Below, in pieces: positions 1 through 7,268 of a stretch of DNA of 22,247 nt (its first letter is position 1; every line of letters begins with the position of its first letter). The translations under genes were made by a program, and so were the position numbers. Source of the DNA: Sphingomonadales bacterium (GTDB taxonomy: Bacteria; Pseudomonadota; Alphaproteobacteria; Sphingomonadales; Sphingomonadaceae); assembly GCA_024636595.1 (NCBI GenBank), contig JAGXGT010000140.1, forward strand, positions 1 through 22,247, given 5' to 3'. Under the pieces are notes generated by a model. The model saw nothing but the letters and a program-made list of their open reading frames with translations. It was not told the origin of the DNA and did not search any database.

Positions 1-390
1 AGCCGACAATGCGGGGCGATCAATGCCCGGCATCGTGCGCAACGCAAGCTTCGCTATTGCCATTAGCGCACCGGTATTACCGGCACTCACGGCCGCGCTT
101 ACCTCGCCGGTCTTCACGGCGTTGACGGCCATGCCCATGGATGTTGTCTTGGAATTGCGCAGCGCCTGCCCCGGCTTGTCATCAGCGGACACAACGTCGG
201 GAGCGTGCAGGATTTCGGATGCAGCGCGGAGATTGGGATGATCCTCGAGCGCTTCTCTTATCTGCGCTTCATCGCCGACGAAAAGAAACTGAAAACCGGC
301 ATGACGGTGCCGGGCGAGTGCCGCGCCTGCAACCATGACGCGCGGGCCTTCATCTCCGCCCATCGCATCAATCGCGATTCGCGGCCTCAT
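1..390 (-). CDS. plsX: Phosphate acyltransferase PlsX (partial, N-terminal 130 residues)
   Basis: PlsX makes acyl-phosphate from acyl-ACP, the first step of the PlsX/PlsY route to lysophosphatidic acid; it is a soluble, membrane-associated enzyme. The reading frame starts at the ATG at 390 with MRPRIAIDAMGGDEGP, the family's hallmark N-terminus, and continues through the conserved stretch SAGNTGALMAIAK before running off the left window edge. The family is usually about 340-360 residues, so nearly two thirds is outside. It lies 52 nt downstream of rpmF on the same strand, the standard rpmF-plsX order, which supports the call and suggests co-transcription. A GGTGGGA stretch directly before the ATG and AAGGGG further up are the possible ribosome-binding sites. 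No defect is visible in the part seen. Confidence 0.95.
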   Translation of the reverse strand, partial: MRPRIAIDAMGGDEGPRVMVAGAALARHRHAGFQFLFVGDEAQIREALEDHPNLRAASEILHAPDVVSADDKPGQALRNSKTTSMGMAVNAVKTGEVSAAVSAGNTGALMAIAKLALRTMPGIDRPALSA

Positions 391-442
391 TCCCACCGGT
401 TATTCCCCTTGATTGCGCGTCAGAAGCCGAGAGACTAGCTGA

Positions 443-622
443 TTAAAGATCAGCGGCCAAGACTTCACGGCCATTATAATGGCCACAGGCTCCGCACAAA
501 TGATGTGGGCGCTTCAATTCACCGCAATTCGGACATTCCTGATAGGCTTCGACTTTCAAAGCATCATGAGACCGGCGCATTCCGCGCTTGGACGGCGTAG
601 TTTTTCTTTTAGGTACAGCCAT
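443..622 (-). CDS. rpmF: 50S ribosomal protein L32
   Basis: A 59-residue protein of the large ribosomal subunit. It begins MAVPKRKTTPSKRGMRRSHD, the typical L32 start, followed by a zinc-ribbon: Cys30 and Cys33 (CPNC) pair with Cys43 and Cys46 (CGAC). This is the zinc-binding (C+) form of L32, so it depends on zinc, unlike the cysteine-free paralogs some bacteria carry. Length and composition fit the family exactly. It is the first gene of the rpmF-plsX pair, with plsX starting 52 nt downstream. The ribosome-binding site is weak (AGG about 10 nt before ATG). I see no good promoter match in the 200 bases upstream. Confidence 0.97.
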   Translation of the reverse strand: MAVPKRKTTPSKRGMRRSHDALKVEAYQECPNCGELKRPHHLCGACGHYNGREVLAADL

Positions 623-757
623 TGCTAAGCCTGTTCTTTAAATTAAAAAATACATAGCATGCTCAATATGCCAATCAGCCAAGTCTAACAAACCAGTCTC
701 TGATGTTGCAGAGAATCGCTTGGTCTTGGTTCAGCAGATTGCACGCGAAGGGGCGCG

Positions 758-812
758 TATAATGAATTTCCTGTGCGTTGCAAGCATTGAGCTTCTATAG
801 CGGGCCTATAAT
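758..812 (+). promoter_or_regulatory. Possible -10 elements upstream of the MAPEG gene
   Basis: Two exact TATAAT hexamers occur at 758-763 and 807-812, upstream of the ATG at 835. Neither has a convincing -35 box at 16-18 nt: the nearest TTGCAC is 13 nt from the first and TTGAGC is 14 nt from the second. The 212-base gap 623-834 between rpmF and this gene must hold both divergent promoters, but nothing stronger is visible in it. Confidence 0.3.
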
Positions 813-834
813 TTTTACATATTTGGGGTGCAAT

Positions 835-1227
835 ATGATTTTACCGATAACTTTGACCGTAGCAGGCGCTGCCGCGCTGATAAATATCTGGCTGATGGTC
901 CGCGTGGGGCAGGTCAGGACCAGCGAGAAAATTAGCGTCGGCGACGGCGGCAATGAAAAAGTCATCCGGCGCATGCGGGCCCACAGCAACTATATCGAAA
1001 GCGCGCCATTCGTACTCCTTCTGGTCGCCGCTATCGAACTTGCCAGCGCGACATCACCCATTTGGCTGTGGATCGTCGGCGGCCTCTATCTGCTGGGTCG
1101 GGTCGCGCATGGCGTTGGCATGGATGACGGGAAATTTGGCAAGGGCCGGATGATTGGCACCATCGTTACGATGCTGGTCCTGCTCGGGCTGGGCATTTAC
1201 GCGATATTGATTCCCTATATGGGCTGA
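835..1227 (+). CDS. MAPEG-family integral membrane protein
   Basis: A 130-residue hydrophobic protein of the MAPEG superfamily (membrane-associated proteins in eicosanoid and glutathione metabolism), most like bacterial YecN-type members. It shows four membrane segments: near residues 1-20, a block after the conserved polar helix ending near 75, one near 80-95, and the C-terminal stretch. Between the first two is the family signature RRMRAHSNYIESAP (Arg, His, Asn and Glu conserved). I chose the ATG at 835, preceded by GGGGTG, rather than a start 57 nt upstream, because the family normally begins directly with the first membrane helix. Bacterial members are often annotated only by family; glutathione-dependent activity is possible but not shown. 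It converges on the next gene with a 6-nt gap. Confidence 0.85.
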   Translation: MILPITLTVAGAAALINIWLMVRVGQVRTSEKISVGDGGNEKVIRRMRAHSNYIESAPFVLLLVAAIELASATSPIWLWIVGGLYLLGRVAHGVGMDDGKFGKGRMIGTIVTMLVLLGLGIYAILIPYMG

Positions 1228-1233
1228 GCCGAC

Positions 1234-1896
1234 TTAGCGCGCTGCCAATACATCATCCGCGACAAAGGCATTGGTCTTGCGTTCATAGCCAAACTGGCTG
1301 GTTGGGCCATGACCGGGAATGAAGGTGACATCATCACCCAAGGGCCAGAGCTTCTGGGTGATTGCGTCGATCAAATCCTGATGATTGCCGCGCGGGAAGT
1401 CAGTACGGCCGATCGAGCCTTGGAATAGGACGTCGCCAACCACCGCCAGCTTTGACGGCTGGTGATAGAAAATCACATGGCCCGGCGTATGACCAGGACA
1501 GTGGATGACATCCAGCACCAGATCGCCAACAGTCACCTGATCGCCATCCTTCAGCCAGCGATCCGGCTCGAAACTTTTTGCGACCATGCCATAGCGCGCG
1601 CCGTCGCCGTCGAGCTGGTCAATCCAGAACCGGTCATCTTCATGCGGCCCCTCGATCGGGATCCCCATCTCCTCGGCGAGCATACCGGCCTGCCCGCAAT
1701 GGTCGAGATGGCCGTGGGTGATGATGATCTTCTCGAGATCCACGCCATGCTCTTCGACCGCCGCCTTGAGCCGCGAAAGATCGCCACCAGGATCGCTGAG
1801 CGCGGCCTTGTTGGTTTTGGTGCACCAGAGAAGCGTGCAATTTTGCTGGAGCGGAGTGACCGGAATTATCACGGCCTTGAGGGGTGCATCTGTCAT
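1234..1896 (-). CDS. MBL-fold metallo-hydrolase (glyoxalase II-like, YcbL type)
   Basis: A 220-residue cytoplasmic metallo-beta-lactamase-fold hydrolase. Metal ligands are in place: His61, His63, Asp65 and His66 in HGHLDHCG, His136 in CPGHTPGH, Asp155 in GDVLFQGSIGRTDFPRGN, and His196 in PGHGP. The motif set and short length match the YcbL-like branch of glyoxalase II enzymes, which lack the C-terminal glutathione-binding domain of classical GloB (about 250 residues). It likely hydrolyses a thioester such as S-lactoylglutathione, but the substrate is inferred only from family. It lies 56 nt downstream of the S24 regulator on the same strand, so it could be co-transcribed with it; this is weak evidence of a regulatory link. 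Confidence 0.9.
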   Translation of the reverse strand: MTDAPLKAVIIPVTPLQQNCTLLWCTKTNKAALSDPGGDLSRLKAAVEEHGVDLEKIIITHGHLDHCGQAGMLAEEMGIPIEGPHEDDRFWIDQLDGDGARYGMVAKSFEPDRWLKDGDQVTVGDLVLDVIHCPGHTPGHVIFYHQPSKLAVVGDVLFQGSIGRTDFPRGNHQDLIDAITQKLWPLGDDVTFIPGHGPTSQFGYERKTNAFVADDVLAAR

Positions 1897-1952
1897 GACA
1901 CGTTATGTGGCGTCAACGCTGACAAGTTGCAACCCGCCTATTAACAGCCCGG

Positions 1953-2606
1953 TCAGAGCCGCCTCCCCGTCCACACCACCCGACCAATGATGTTTACGCT
2001 TTCCGGCTTTACGTCGTCCCAATCGGGATATTGCGGATTATCGCTGCGGATCGTCAGCTTTCCCGAGGGTCCCATGGCGATCCGCTTGACCAGCAGCACG
2101 TCATCCATACGCAGCACATATATACCATCGCGTAACGGCCGGGACGAAGCGCTGTGATCGACCATGATGTCGTCACCATCACCCAGCGTCGGATCCATAG
2201 AATCCCCATCAACCACAATCAGCGACAGATTGGCGGGATCAGTGCCAAGCCGCCGGAGCCATTTGGGCGCGAAACCCATGGATTCGGCATATTCGTCATC
2301 CGCCAATGATCCGGGACCCGCCGAAGCACCGACCTGCAATTGCTTGATTCGAAGCAGCCCATCGGAAGCTTTGCGACCCTTGCTGGACGACTGGCGAACT
2401 GCGGGTGCACCCAGCAGACCTTCGTCGACCCCGTAAAATTCTGCCAGTCGGCGCCGGTCATCTTCATCCAGCTTCTTCGGCGAGCCGCGCCGGATATATT
2501 GCTGGATATAGGCAGGATTCTTGCCGAGCATTTTTGAGAGCGCAGCAAAATCATGCCCGTTTTCACGGATCAGTTTCTCCAGATTGGCGCGCGGATCATC
2601 AGTCAC
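1953..2606 (-). CDS. S24-family (LexA/CI-like) helix-turn-helix transcriptional repressor
   Basis: A 217-residue two-domain repressor. Residues about 8-65 form an XRE-like helix-turn-helix (LSKMLGKNPAYIQQYIRRG); residues about 85-217 are an S24 peptidase/dimerisation domain with the nucleophile Ser136 in GDSMDPTLGDGD and the general-base Lys174 in VLLVKRI. An Ala96-Gly97 bond in the linker is the right kind of site for LexA/CI-type self-cleavage, so RecA-triggered inactivation on DNA damage is plausible. I chose the GTG at 2606 because a perfect GGAGG lies 7 nt upstream. An upstream ATG at 2663 in frame would read through the operator-like palindromes and lacks such a site. It is not LexA itself (LexA has a winged helix and different N-terminus). 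No phage genes surround it, so it looks like a resident regulator. Confidence 0.88.
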   Translation of the reverse strand: MTDDPRANLEKLIRENGHDFAALSKMLGKNPAYIQQYIRRGSPKKLDEDDRRRLAEFYGVDEGLLGAPAVRQSSSKGRKASDGLLRIKQLQVGASAGPGSLADDEYAESMGFAPKWLRRLGTDPANLSLIVVDGDSMDPTLGDGDDIMVDHSASSRPLRDGIYVLRMDDVLLVKRIAMGPSGKLTIRSDNPQYPDWDDVKPESVNIIGRVVWTGRRL

Positions 2607-2644
2607 AATGCCGCCTCCATAACCGCGCTGGCCGGAATTGGCAA

Positions 2645-2697
2645 TAGGATTTTTCCTAGACATGTAGGAAATATCATTTCAAATAGGAATTTCCCTA
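2645..2697. promoter_or_regulatory. Operator-like palindromes between the S24 repressor and the divergent small genes
   Basis: TAGGATTTTTCCTA (2645-2658) and TAGGAATTTCCCTA (2684-2697) are two near-identical 14-bp inverted repeats with TAGG/CCTA ends and A/T centres, 39 nt apart centre to centre. Between them lie another TAGGA half site (2665-2669) and an inverted repeat GAAAT-ATC-ATTTC (2668-2680). The cluster sits 38-91 nt upstream of the repressor start and 47 nt before the divergent gene. This is what an autoregulating S24 repressor would bind; binding is inferred, the repeats are seen. Confidence 0.6.
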
Positions 2698-2744
2698 TTC
2701 ACGGAGTCGCCGGTCGGGCGGCCAGACACAGAAGGAGACTGCCG

Positions 2745-2933
2745 GTGCCACTATTGCGAAAAATCGAGATATTCATGCGCGAAACTGACATGCCTTGGAC
2801 GAAGTTCGGGCGGCTATCGGTCCGCGATCCGCGCTTTGTCCAAGATCTGCGTAATGGCCGGCAGCCCGGCAAGACCGTGTCGCAAAGGGTGGAAAATTTC
2901 ATGAATATGTGGCGGGCGGATCATGCCGGTTGA
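2745..2933 (+). CDS. Small helix-turn-helix-like protein, divergent from the S24 repressor
   Basis: A 62-residue basic protein that I do not recognise as a named family. I start it at GTG 2745 because AAGGAG (2732-2737) sits 7 nt upstream; an in-frame ATG at 2775 would remove ten residues (MPLLRKIEIF). The segment FGRLSVRDPRFVQDLRNGR followed by SQRVENFM resembles the short second half of XRE-like helix-turn-helix domains (turn, recognition helix, then a capping helix), but without a dimerisation domain. Its divergence from the repressor and the shared operator region suggest a small regulator or antirepressor-like partner. It overlaps the next gene by 11 nt, so the two are probably translated together. 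Function is inference only. Confidence 0.62.
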   Translation: MPLLRKIEIFMRETDMPWTKFGRLSVRDPRFVQDLRNGRQPGKTVSQRVENFMNMWRADHAG

Positions 2934-3270
2934 GCAAGCGCGCCCGAAATCCGGTCGCATGGATCCCGGAGCGGTGATTGCCAGCCAGATAGAAGCGCTC
3001 GCTGGACATGGTGCCAACGTCATTTTGGCAGATGAACGCCCTTGGGCGAGCATCACTTTCGCCGGGACACGGTATAACTTCCGCGTCGATTGGACGGCCA
3101 CGGACGATTCGAGTTTTCCCTCAAAGCTTTGCCAGATATTACCCGACCACGAATTTACGATCCCCGGCTATTTTGTCGCAGATATAGTGGTCAAAGAACA
3201 GTCAGAGGATCATTTACTGGTCGAGGCCCTATCTATCATCGATCCGGTCAAAGGTGGCCGCAACCATTAG
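2923..3270 (+). CDS. Conserved-looking protein of unknown function, coupled to the small HTH-like gene
   Basis: A 115-residue soluble protein with no signal peptide, no membrane helix and no motif I can assign. Its body starts near residue 13 (MDPGAVIASQIEALAGHGAN), goes through a strand-rich stretch (RPWASITFAGTRYNFRVDW) and a second one (FTIPGYFVADIVVKE), and ends in a short charged tail, suggesting a small alpha/beta fold. The start at 2923 overlaps the upstream gene by 11 nt, which supports translational coupling; an internal ATG at 2959 is the alternative, and neither has a clear ribosome-binding site. It is co-directional with the HTH-like gene and ends 3 nt from the convergent minus-strand gene. 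It may be a substrate-sensing or protein-binding partner of the regulators, but nothing proves it. Confidence 0.65.
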   Translation: MPVEQARPKSGRMDPGAVIASQIEALAGHGANVILADERPWASITFAGTRYNFRVDWTATDDSSFPSKLCQILPDHEFTIPGYFVADIVVKEQSEDHLLVEALSIIDPVKGGRNH

Positions 3271-3273
3271 CGA

Positions 3274-4317
3274 TCAGCGCTGGACGGTCATGCGCTCCAA
3301 GGTACCAAGCGCGGCCTTTAACGCCGCGTCCATATCGGCCCGCTGATCGTCCTTGCGATCCGTTTCAACCGAATCGACAGACCGCAATGGTGGCATCGCC
3401 ACCGGAACATCTGCTTCGGAAATCTCGGGCGAAGCTGTTTTATTGTCGGCATCAGGTGTAGCCGCCATAGTCGCGGGAGATCCGGCTGTTCGGCTGCGCA
3501 TTTGCAAAGCTTCCAGACGTTCGAGCCCAGCTTCTAGCCGGTCAGCCAGTTGATCGAGCGACAAGGCAGACAAGTCCGCCTTGGGCAAGAACGACTCTAC
3601 TCGCTGGAAAACAGGTTGAGATTGATTTTGTGCGGGAAGATCAACGGATAGCGATTCCGGCTCCTTCTCGGACAGCAACTGCTCGGACATCTCTGCCGAC
3701 TGTTTTGCTGGCTCGTCGTCCGTGGCCAAGTCTTTCTGTTCCGCCGACGGGTCAAACCGCTTGATTTTCTCGGCAAGCGGCGCACCCAGATCAGAGGATG
3801 CAAAAATCGGTTGGCGAGCTGGCGCGTCGGGGTGACGGTCCGCCGATCTGATGTCGGGCAGATCTTTCAACTCGGTGACCTGACCGGGTGATTTTTTCGG
3901 CTTCTTGAGAAATTTGGTCAGGGATTTTGCCGACAGACTTAGTTTCGGCACTGCAAAACGCGAGCTCGCCTCGCGCTCATGATCCATCGAATCCGTCGTC
4001 ACGTTTTTGCGCATTGCCAAGCTCATATCGGAGCCTCCCTCATGTAATTTCGTTTTATGATTCAAAAATAGATATAGTGCCGATGCGGATATCAGACCGG
4101 CCACCACGGCGATCAATGCGCGCGCGGTATTGCCCAGGGGCGGCGCCGCCGCTGGTATGATTTCGGATAGTCCAGTGGCACCCACAATATTTTCGAGATA
4201 GACATGTGGCAGGGTGGCGATCACCAGTGCTGCCGCAATTCCGCCTGCAAGGGCCACCGCAGGTTGTTTGAACCGCGCAAAATCCTGCTCTATTTGATCC
4301 ACTTTATTCTCCGCCAT
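3274..4317 (-). CDS. Membrane-anchored protein of unknown function in the glycosyltransferase operon
   Basis: A 347-residue protein that I cannot place in a family. Two hydrophobic segments lie near the N-terminus (about residues 17-45, AVALAGGIAAALVIATLP, and about 67-88, ALIAVVAGLISASALYLFL), followed by a long polar, charged and Ser/Pro/Glu-rich region that looks disordered. Short amphipathic helices appear near the C-terminus (LSLDQLADRLEAGLERLEA and MDAALKAALGTLERM). I start it at ATG 4317, one base after the stop of the glycosyltransferase gene (TGAGATG); a TTG 33 nt upstream is possible but poorer. The one-base spacing says it is co-translated with the glycosyltransferase. A scaffold or regulatory role in polysaccharide export is a guess from context. 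Confidence 0.7.
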   Translation of the reverse strand: MAENKVDQIEQDFARFKQPAVALAGGIAAALVIATLPHVYLENIVGATGLSEIIPAAAPPLGNTARALIAVVAGLISASALYLFLNHKTKLHEGGSDMSLAMRKNVTTDSMDHEREASSRFAVPKLSLSAKSLTKFLKKPKKSPGQVTELKDLPDIRSADRHPDAPARQPIFASSDLGAPLAEKIKRFDPSAEQKDLATDDEPAKQSAEMSEQLLSEKEPESLSVDLPAQNQSQPVFQRVESFLPKADLSALSLDQLADRLEAGLERLEALQMRSRTAGSPATMAATPDADNKTASPEISEADVPVAMPPLRSVDSVETDRKDDQRADMDAALKAALGTLERMTVQR

Positions 4318-4318
4318 C

Positions 4319-5551
4319 TCATGCCGCGCGCTCGAACGATTTGCGCGCAATCAGCCTTTGGTAAACAGGACTGTAACGCAAAATGTTTGACGACCAGTTA
4401 CGATCCGCTTCAACAAATTTCTTAGCCGTTTCAATAGTTTGGCTCCATGTGCCCCGATTATCCAGTAGACTGGCCAGTTTTTCCGCAATGTTTTCCGGGT
4501 CACCGGCCGGAAATAGCGTGCCGGTGATACCATCCTGAATCAGTTCGCGATGGCCGCCCACATCCGATGCTGCCACCAACCGGCCTTGCGCCATGGCCTC
4601 AAGCGGCTTGAGCGGCGTCACAAGATCGGTAAGGCGCATCGACTTGCGGGGATAGACCATGATATCCATCAAACCATAATAGCGCTCGACTTCGCCGTGC
4701 GGCACCCGACCGGTAAAAGTGACCGCGGCCCCCAAGCCCAGCCGCTCGACCTGCCTTCTCAGTGACTCTTCCATCGGACCGCCGCCGACCAGCAGCAGAT
4801 GCGTTTGCGGGTTGGATGTTAGCAGGCGGGGCAACGCCTCGATCAAATCATCAAGACCTTCATAGTCATAAAAGCTGCCGATGAATCCCAGCACCGATTT
4901 CCCGGACAGACCCAGTTCGGACAGAAGATCTTCATCGCGCGCCGGAGGTTGCCCGAACAGTTCTAGGTCCACGCCATTGGGGGAGATCGTTATTTTCTCC
5001 GATTTCACCCCCCGTGCCATCAAGTCGGATCGCAAGCCTTCGCAAATCACCGCAACCGCATCGGCACCGTTGATCACATGATTTTCCAACTGCCGCGTCA
5101 GCCAGTAACGCGGGCTGTTTTCCTTGCCGGTACCGTTGCCGACCGCTGCATCTTCCCAGAACGCCCTAATTTCATATACCAGTGGCAGTCCGGTTTTCTC
5201 CGCCACCCGCAAGGCAGCCAAGCCGTTCAGCGCGGGCGAATGTGCGTGCATTATGTCCGGCTGCCATTCGCGCACGACTTGTTCGATCCGATCTGCCAGA
5301 ACCGCAACTTCTCGCCATTCGCGTATCGGTGATGGCCCCTGTACCTGGGCCAGAGTGCGAAAAAACTGGAGGTCATCAAACTCTTCCAATGGCTGCTCCG
5401 CTACATAGCCTGGCTGATTCTGACGGACACCGGTAACGCCCGCGACAGTCAGGCCAGCCGCAATTTGCGCCTTCATGATCGCCCGCGTGCGAAAGCAATA
5501 GCCGCTGTGCAACGGCAAGCTGTGGTCCAATATGTGCAATATCCGCGTCAT
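4319..5551 (-). CDS. Exosortase-A-system-associated glycosyltransferase (family 4, GT-B fold)
   Basis: A 410-residue cytoplasmic GT-B glycosyltransferase. The N-terminal acceptor domain starts MTRILHILDHSLPLHSGY, a start I associate with the TIGR04063-type glycosyltransferases found with PEP-CTERM/exosortase A loci, and carries the conserved HAHSPALNGLAAL block. The C-terminal donor domain has GFIGSFYDYEGLDDLIEA and the catalytic-region motif PLKPLEAMAQGRLVAASDVG with its conserved glutamate. I chose ATG 5551; an in-frame TTG 18 nt further up is possible. It would add a sugar to a lipid-linked exopolysaccharide or O-glycan precursor. It diverges from the O-antigen-ligase-like gene at 5821, consistent with the exosortase-associated setting, although exosortase itself is not in this window. 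The membrane-anchored gene downstream starts one base after its stop. Confidence 0.88.
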   Translation of the reverse strand: MTRILHILDHSLPLHSGYCFRTRAIMKAQIAAGLTVAGVTGVRQNQPGYVAEQPLEEFDDLQFFRTLAQVQGPSPIREWREVAVLADRIEQVVREWQPDIMHAHSPALNGLAALRVAEKTGLPLVYEIRAFWEDAAVGNGTGKENSPRYWLTRQLENHVINGADAVAVICEGLRSDLMARGVKSEKITISPNGVDLELFGQPPARDEDLLSELGLSGKSVLGFIGSFYDYEGLDDLIEALPRLLTSNPQTHLLLVGGGPMEESLRRQVERLGLGAAVTFTGRVPHGEVERYYGLMDIMVYPRKSMRLTDLVTPLKPLEAMAQGRLVAASDVGGHRELIQDGITGTLFPAGDPENIAEKLASLLDNRGTWSQTIETAKKFVEADRNWSSNILRYSPVYQRLIARKSFERAA

Positions 5552-5660
5552 GGCGCAAAGCCTTGCCAAAAAAGGATTAACGTCCCGTCAACCCAAAGCC
5601 TGTATCGCGCGATATCAGAAGAGCGTGTATTTGCCGCTCGTGCCGGGATGAATTGGGTAG

Positions 5661-5828
5661 ATGATAGACAATTTTTCTATCGCTTTAACGCATGGCCTGC
5701 TGCTGATCGCCGCATGGCGCCTGATGAATCGGGACGATCTTGACGTCGAAGAACCCCCGGAGCCCGACCCGCAACCAAGCGGTTTTTTGAACCGTTCTCA
5801 CCCCAACGGATCGTCGCCCGATGCGTGA
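5661..5828 (+). CDS. Small single-pass membrane protein overlapping the O-glycosylation ligase gene
   Basis: A 55-residue protein with one hydrophobic helix (about residues 5-21, FSIALTHGLLLIAAWRLM) followed by an acidic, proline-rich tail (DDLDVEEPPEPDPQPSGF). The ATG is at 5661, after GGGAT and GGGTAG stretches that could serve as a weak ribosome-binding site. Its stop overlaps the start of the ligase gene by 8 nt (ATGCGTGA), a classic translational coupling arrangement, which is the main reason to believe it is real. A bitopic helper of the polytopic ligase is the natural guess. No named family is recognised. It is easily missed because of its size. Confidence 0.65.
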   Translation: MIDNFSIALTHGLLLIAAWRLMNRDDLDVEEPPEPDPQPSGFLNRSHPNGSSPDA

Positions 5829-7233
5829 TCTCTTCTTTGTCGGATATCTTGTCGCGCTGCTGTTCATCGCTTTCAAGCGGCCGTTTATATTCACTCTGGT
5901 CTATGCCTATGTAGACATCGTGGCCCCGCAGCGGCTGAGCTATTTCATGCTCAACTCGGTGCCATTGTCGCTAATCGTCTTCGCTCTTGCCTTGCTCGGC
6001 TATATGTTGGGAGAGAACAAGCAGGACAGCCGTTTTTCCATCCGGCAGGGAATGATGATTCTGTTGCTGGCCTATTGCGGATATACCACGGTGCAGGCCG
6101 AGGTGCCGGATGCAGCTCTGGAAAAATGGGACTGGATATGGAAAGCGTTGGTCTTCGCAATATTCCTGCCACTCACGCTCAAAACCAAATTGCGGCTCGA
6201 AGCGCTGGCATTATTCATGGTGCTCTGCGCCGCGACATTGATCATCACCGGCGGGATCAAGACCTTGGCCTCCGGCGGCGGCTATGGCGTTCTGGTGCTG
6301 CTGATCGATAATAATAGCGGCCTCTACGAAGGTTCAATCATCTCGACGGTCGCCATCTGTATCATTCCGCTAATTCTTTGGCTCGCCCATCACGGCACGA
6401 TCTTCCCGCCCGATTGGCGGGTGAAGCTATTCGCTTATGCATTGATCTTCTCCGCCCTGCTCATCCCCATCGGCACCCAAGCACGAACCGGCCTGGTATG
6501 CATCGCTGTCTGGGCGGTGCTGCAACTGCGCTTCGTTCGCTATCGGTTGCTTTACGGCGGCGTTGCTGTGGCAATCGGTCTGATGTCAATTCCATTTCTG
6601 CCGCAAAGCTTTACCGAACGGATGGCCACGATCGAAAATTACGAGGCCGACCAGTCCGCATCGACCCGGCTCGCAGTCTGGCGCTGGACATTGGATTATG
6701 TGAAAAAACATCCCTTCGGTGGGGGCTTTGACGTCTACCGGATCAACAAGCTGACCTATGAGTTGTCCGAAGTGGACATCACGCAATATGAGGAATGGGG
6801 CATAGATCCAGATGATGTCGACGCCCGCTTGGTCGAGGATGAGTCACGCGCTTTTCACAGCAGCTATTTTGAAATGCTCGGTGAGCAAGGTTATCCCGGC
6901 CTGACCCTGTGGCTGATCATCCATGTCGGCGGGCTGTGGCGGATGGAGGTCGTACGCAGAAGATATGCGAAATCGAAGAAAGCAGACGAACAGTGGGTGG
7001 CACCCTTGGCCATCGCCTTGCAGCACGGCCACGTGATCTATCTGGTCGGCGCACTGTTCGTTGGCATCGCTTATCAGCCCTTTGTCTATATGTTGGTCGC
7101 GCTGCAAATCGGTCTCGACACCTATATGTCGCGCCGATCAGCAGAAGCCAAGCGGCAGCCGATTGCTAAACAATTAGCCGGTGCGGCCAGACCGAAGACG
7201 CTATCGCAACACGGCAGGCCGTTCACAAATTGA
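5821..7233 (+). CDS. O-glycosylation ligase / O-antigen-ligase-like polymerase, exosortase A-associated
   Basis: A 470-residue polytopic inner-membrane protein with roughly ten to twelve hydrophobic helices. The N-terminus (MRDLFFVGYLVALLFIAF, then YVDIVAPQRLSYF) matches the PEP-CTERM/exosortase A-associated putative O-glycosylation ligase family (TIGR03097-like). The middle holds the Wzy_C-type core: GTQARTGLVCI before a large periplasmic loop containing STRLAVWRWTLDYVKKHPF, GGGFDVY, and the His-bearing AFHSSYFEMLGEQGYPG. Members are thought to transfer or polymerise lipid-linked glycans at the periplasmic face; the acceptor is unknown. It overlaps the 55-residue membrane protein upstream by 8 nt. 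The basic C-terminal tail (about residues 440-470) is cytoplasmic by charge. Confidence 0.9.
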   Translation: MRDLFFVGYLVALLFIAFKRPFIFTLVYAYVDIVAPQRLSYFMLNSVPLSLIVFALALLGYMLGENKQDSRFSIRQGMMILLLAYCGYTTVQAEVPDAALEKWDWIWKALVFAIFLPLTLKTKLRLEALALFMVLCAATLIITGGIKTLASGGGYGVLVLLIDNNSGLYEGSIISTVAICIIPLILWLAHHGTIFPPDWRVKLFAYALIFSALLIPIGTQARTGLVCIAVWAVLQLRFVRYRLLYGGVAVAIGLMSIPFLPQSFTERMATIENYEADQSASTRLAVWRWTLDYVKKHPFGGGFDVYRINKLTYELSEVDITQYEEWGIDPDDVDARLVEDESRAFHSSYFEMLGEQGYPGLTLWLIIHVGGLWRMEVVRRRYAKSKKADEQWVAPLAIALQHGHVIYLVGALFVGIAYQPFVYMLVALQIGLDTYMSRRSAEAKRQPIAKQLAGAARPKTLSQHGRPFTN

Positions 7234-7268
7234 GTGACGCTTTCAGGAGTGCCCAGTAGAAGCTGCGC

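Noticed and set aside
1462..1944. Long open frame on the plus strand opposite the MBL hydrolase
   Set aside because: It is antisense to a gene with full catalytic motifs and shows no protein-like pattern of its own.
2607..2663. N-terminal extension of the S24 repressor to ATG 2663
   Set aside because: The extension would translate through operator-like palindromes, and the GTG at 2606 has a perfect GGAGG at 7 nt.
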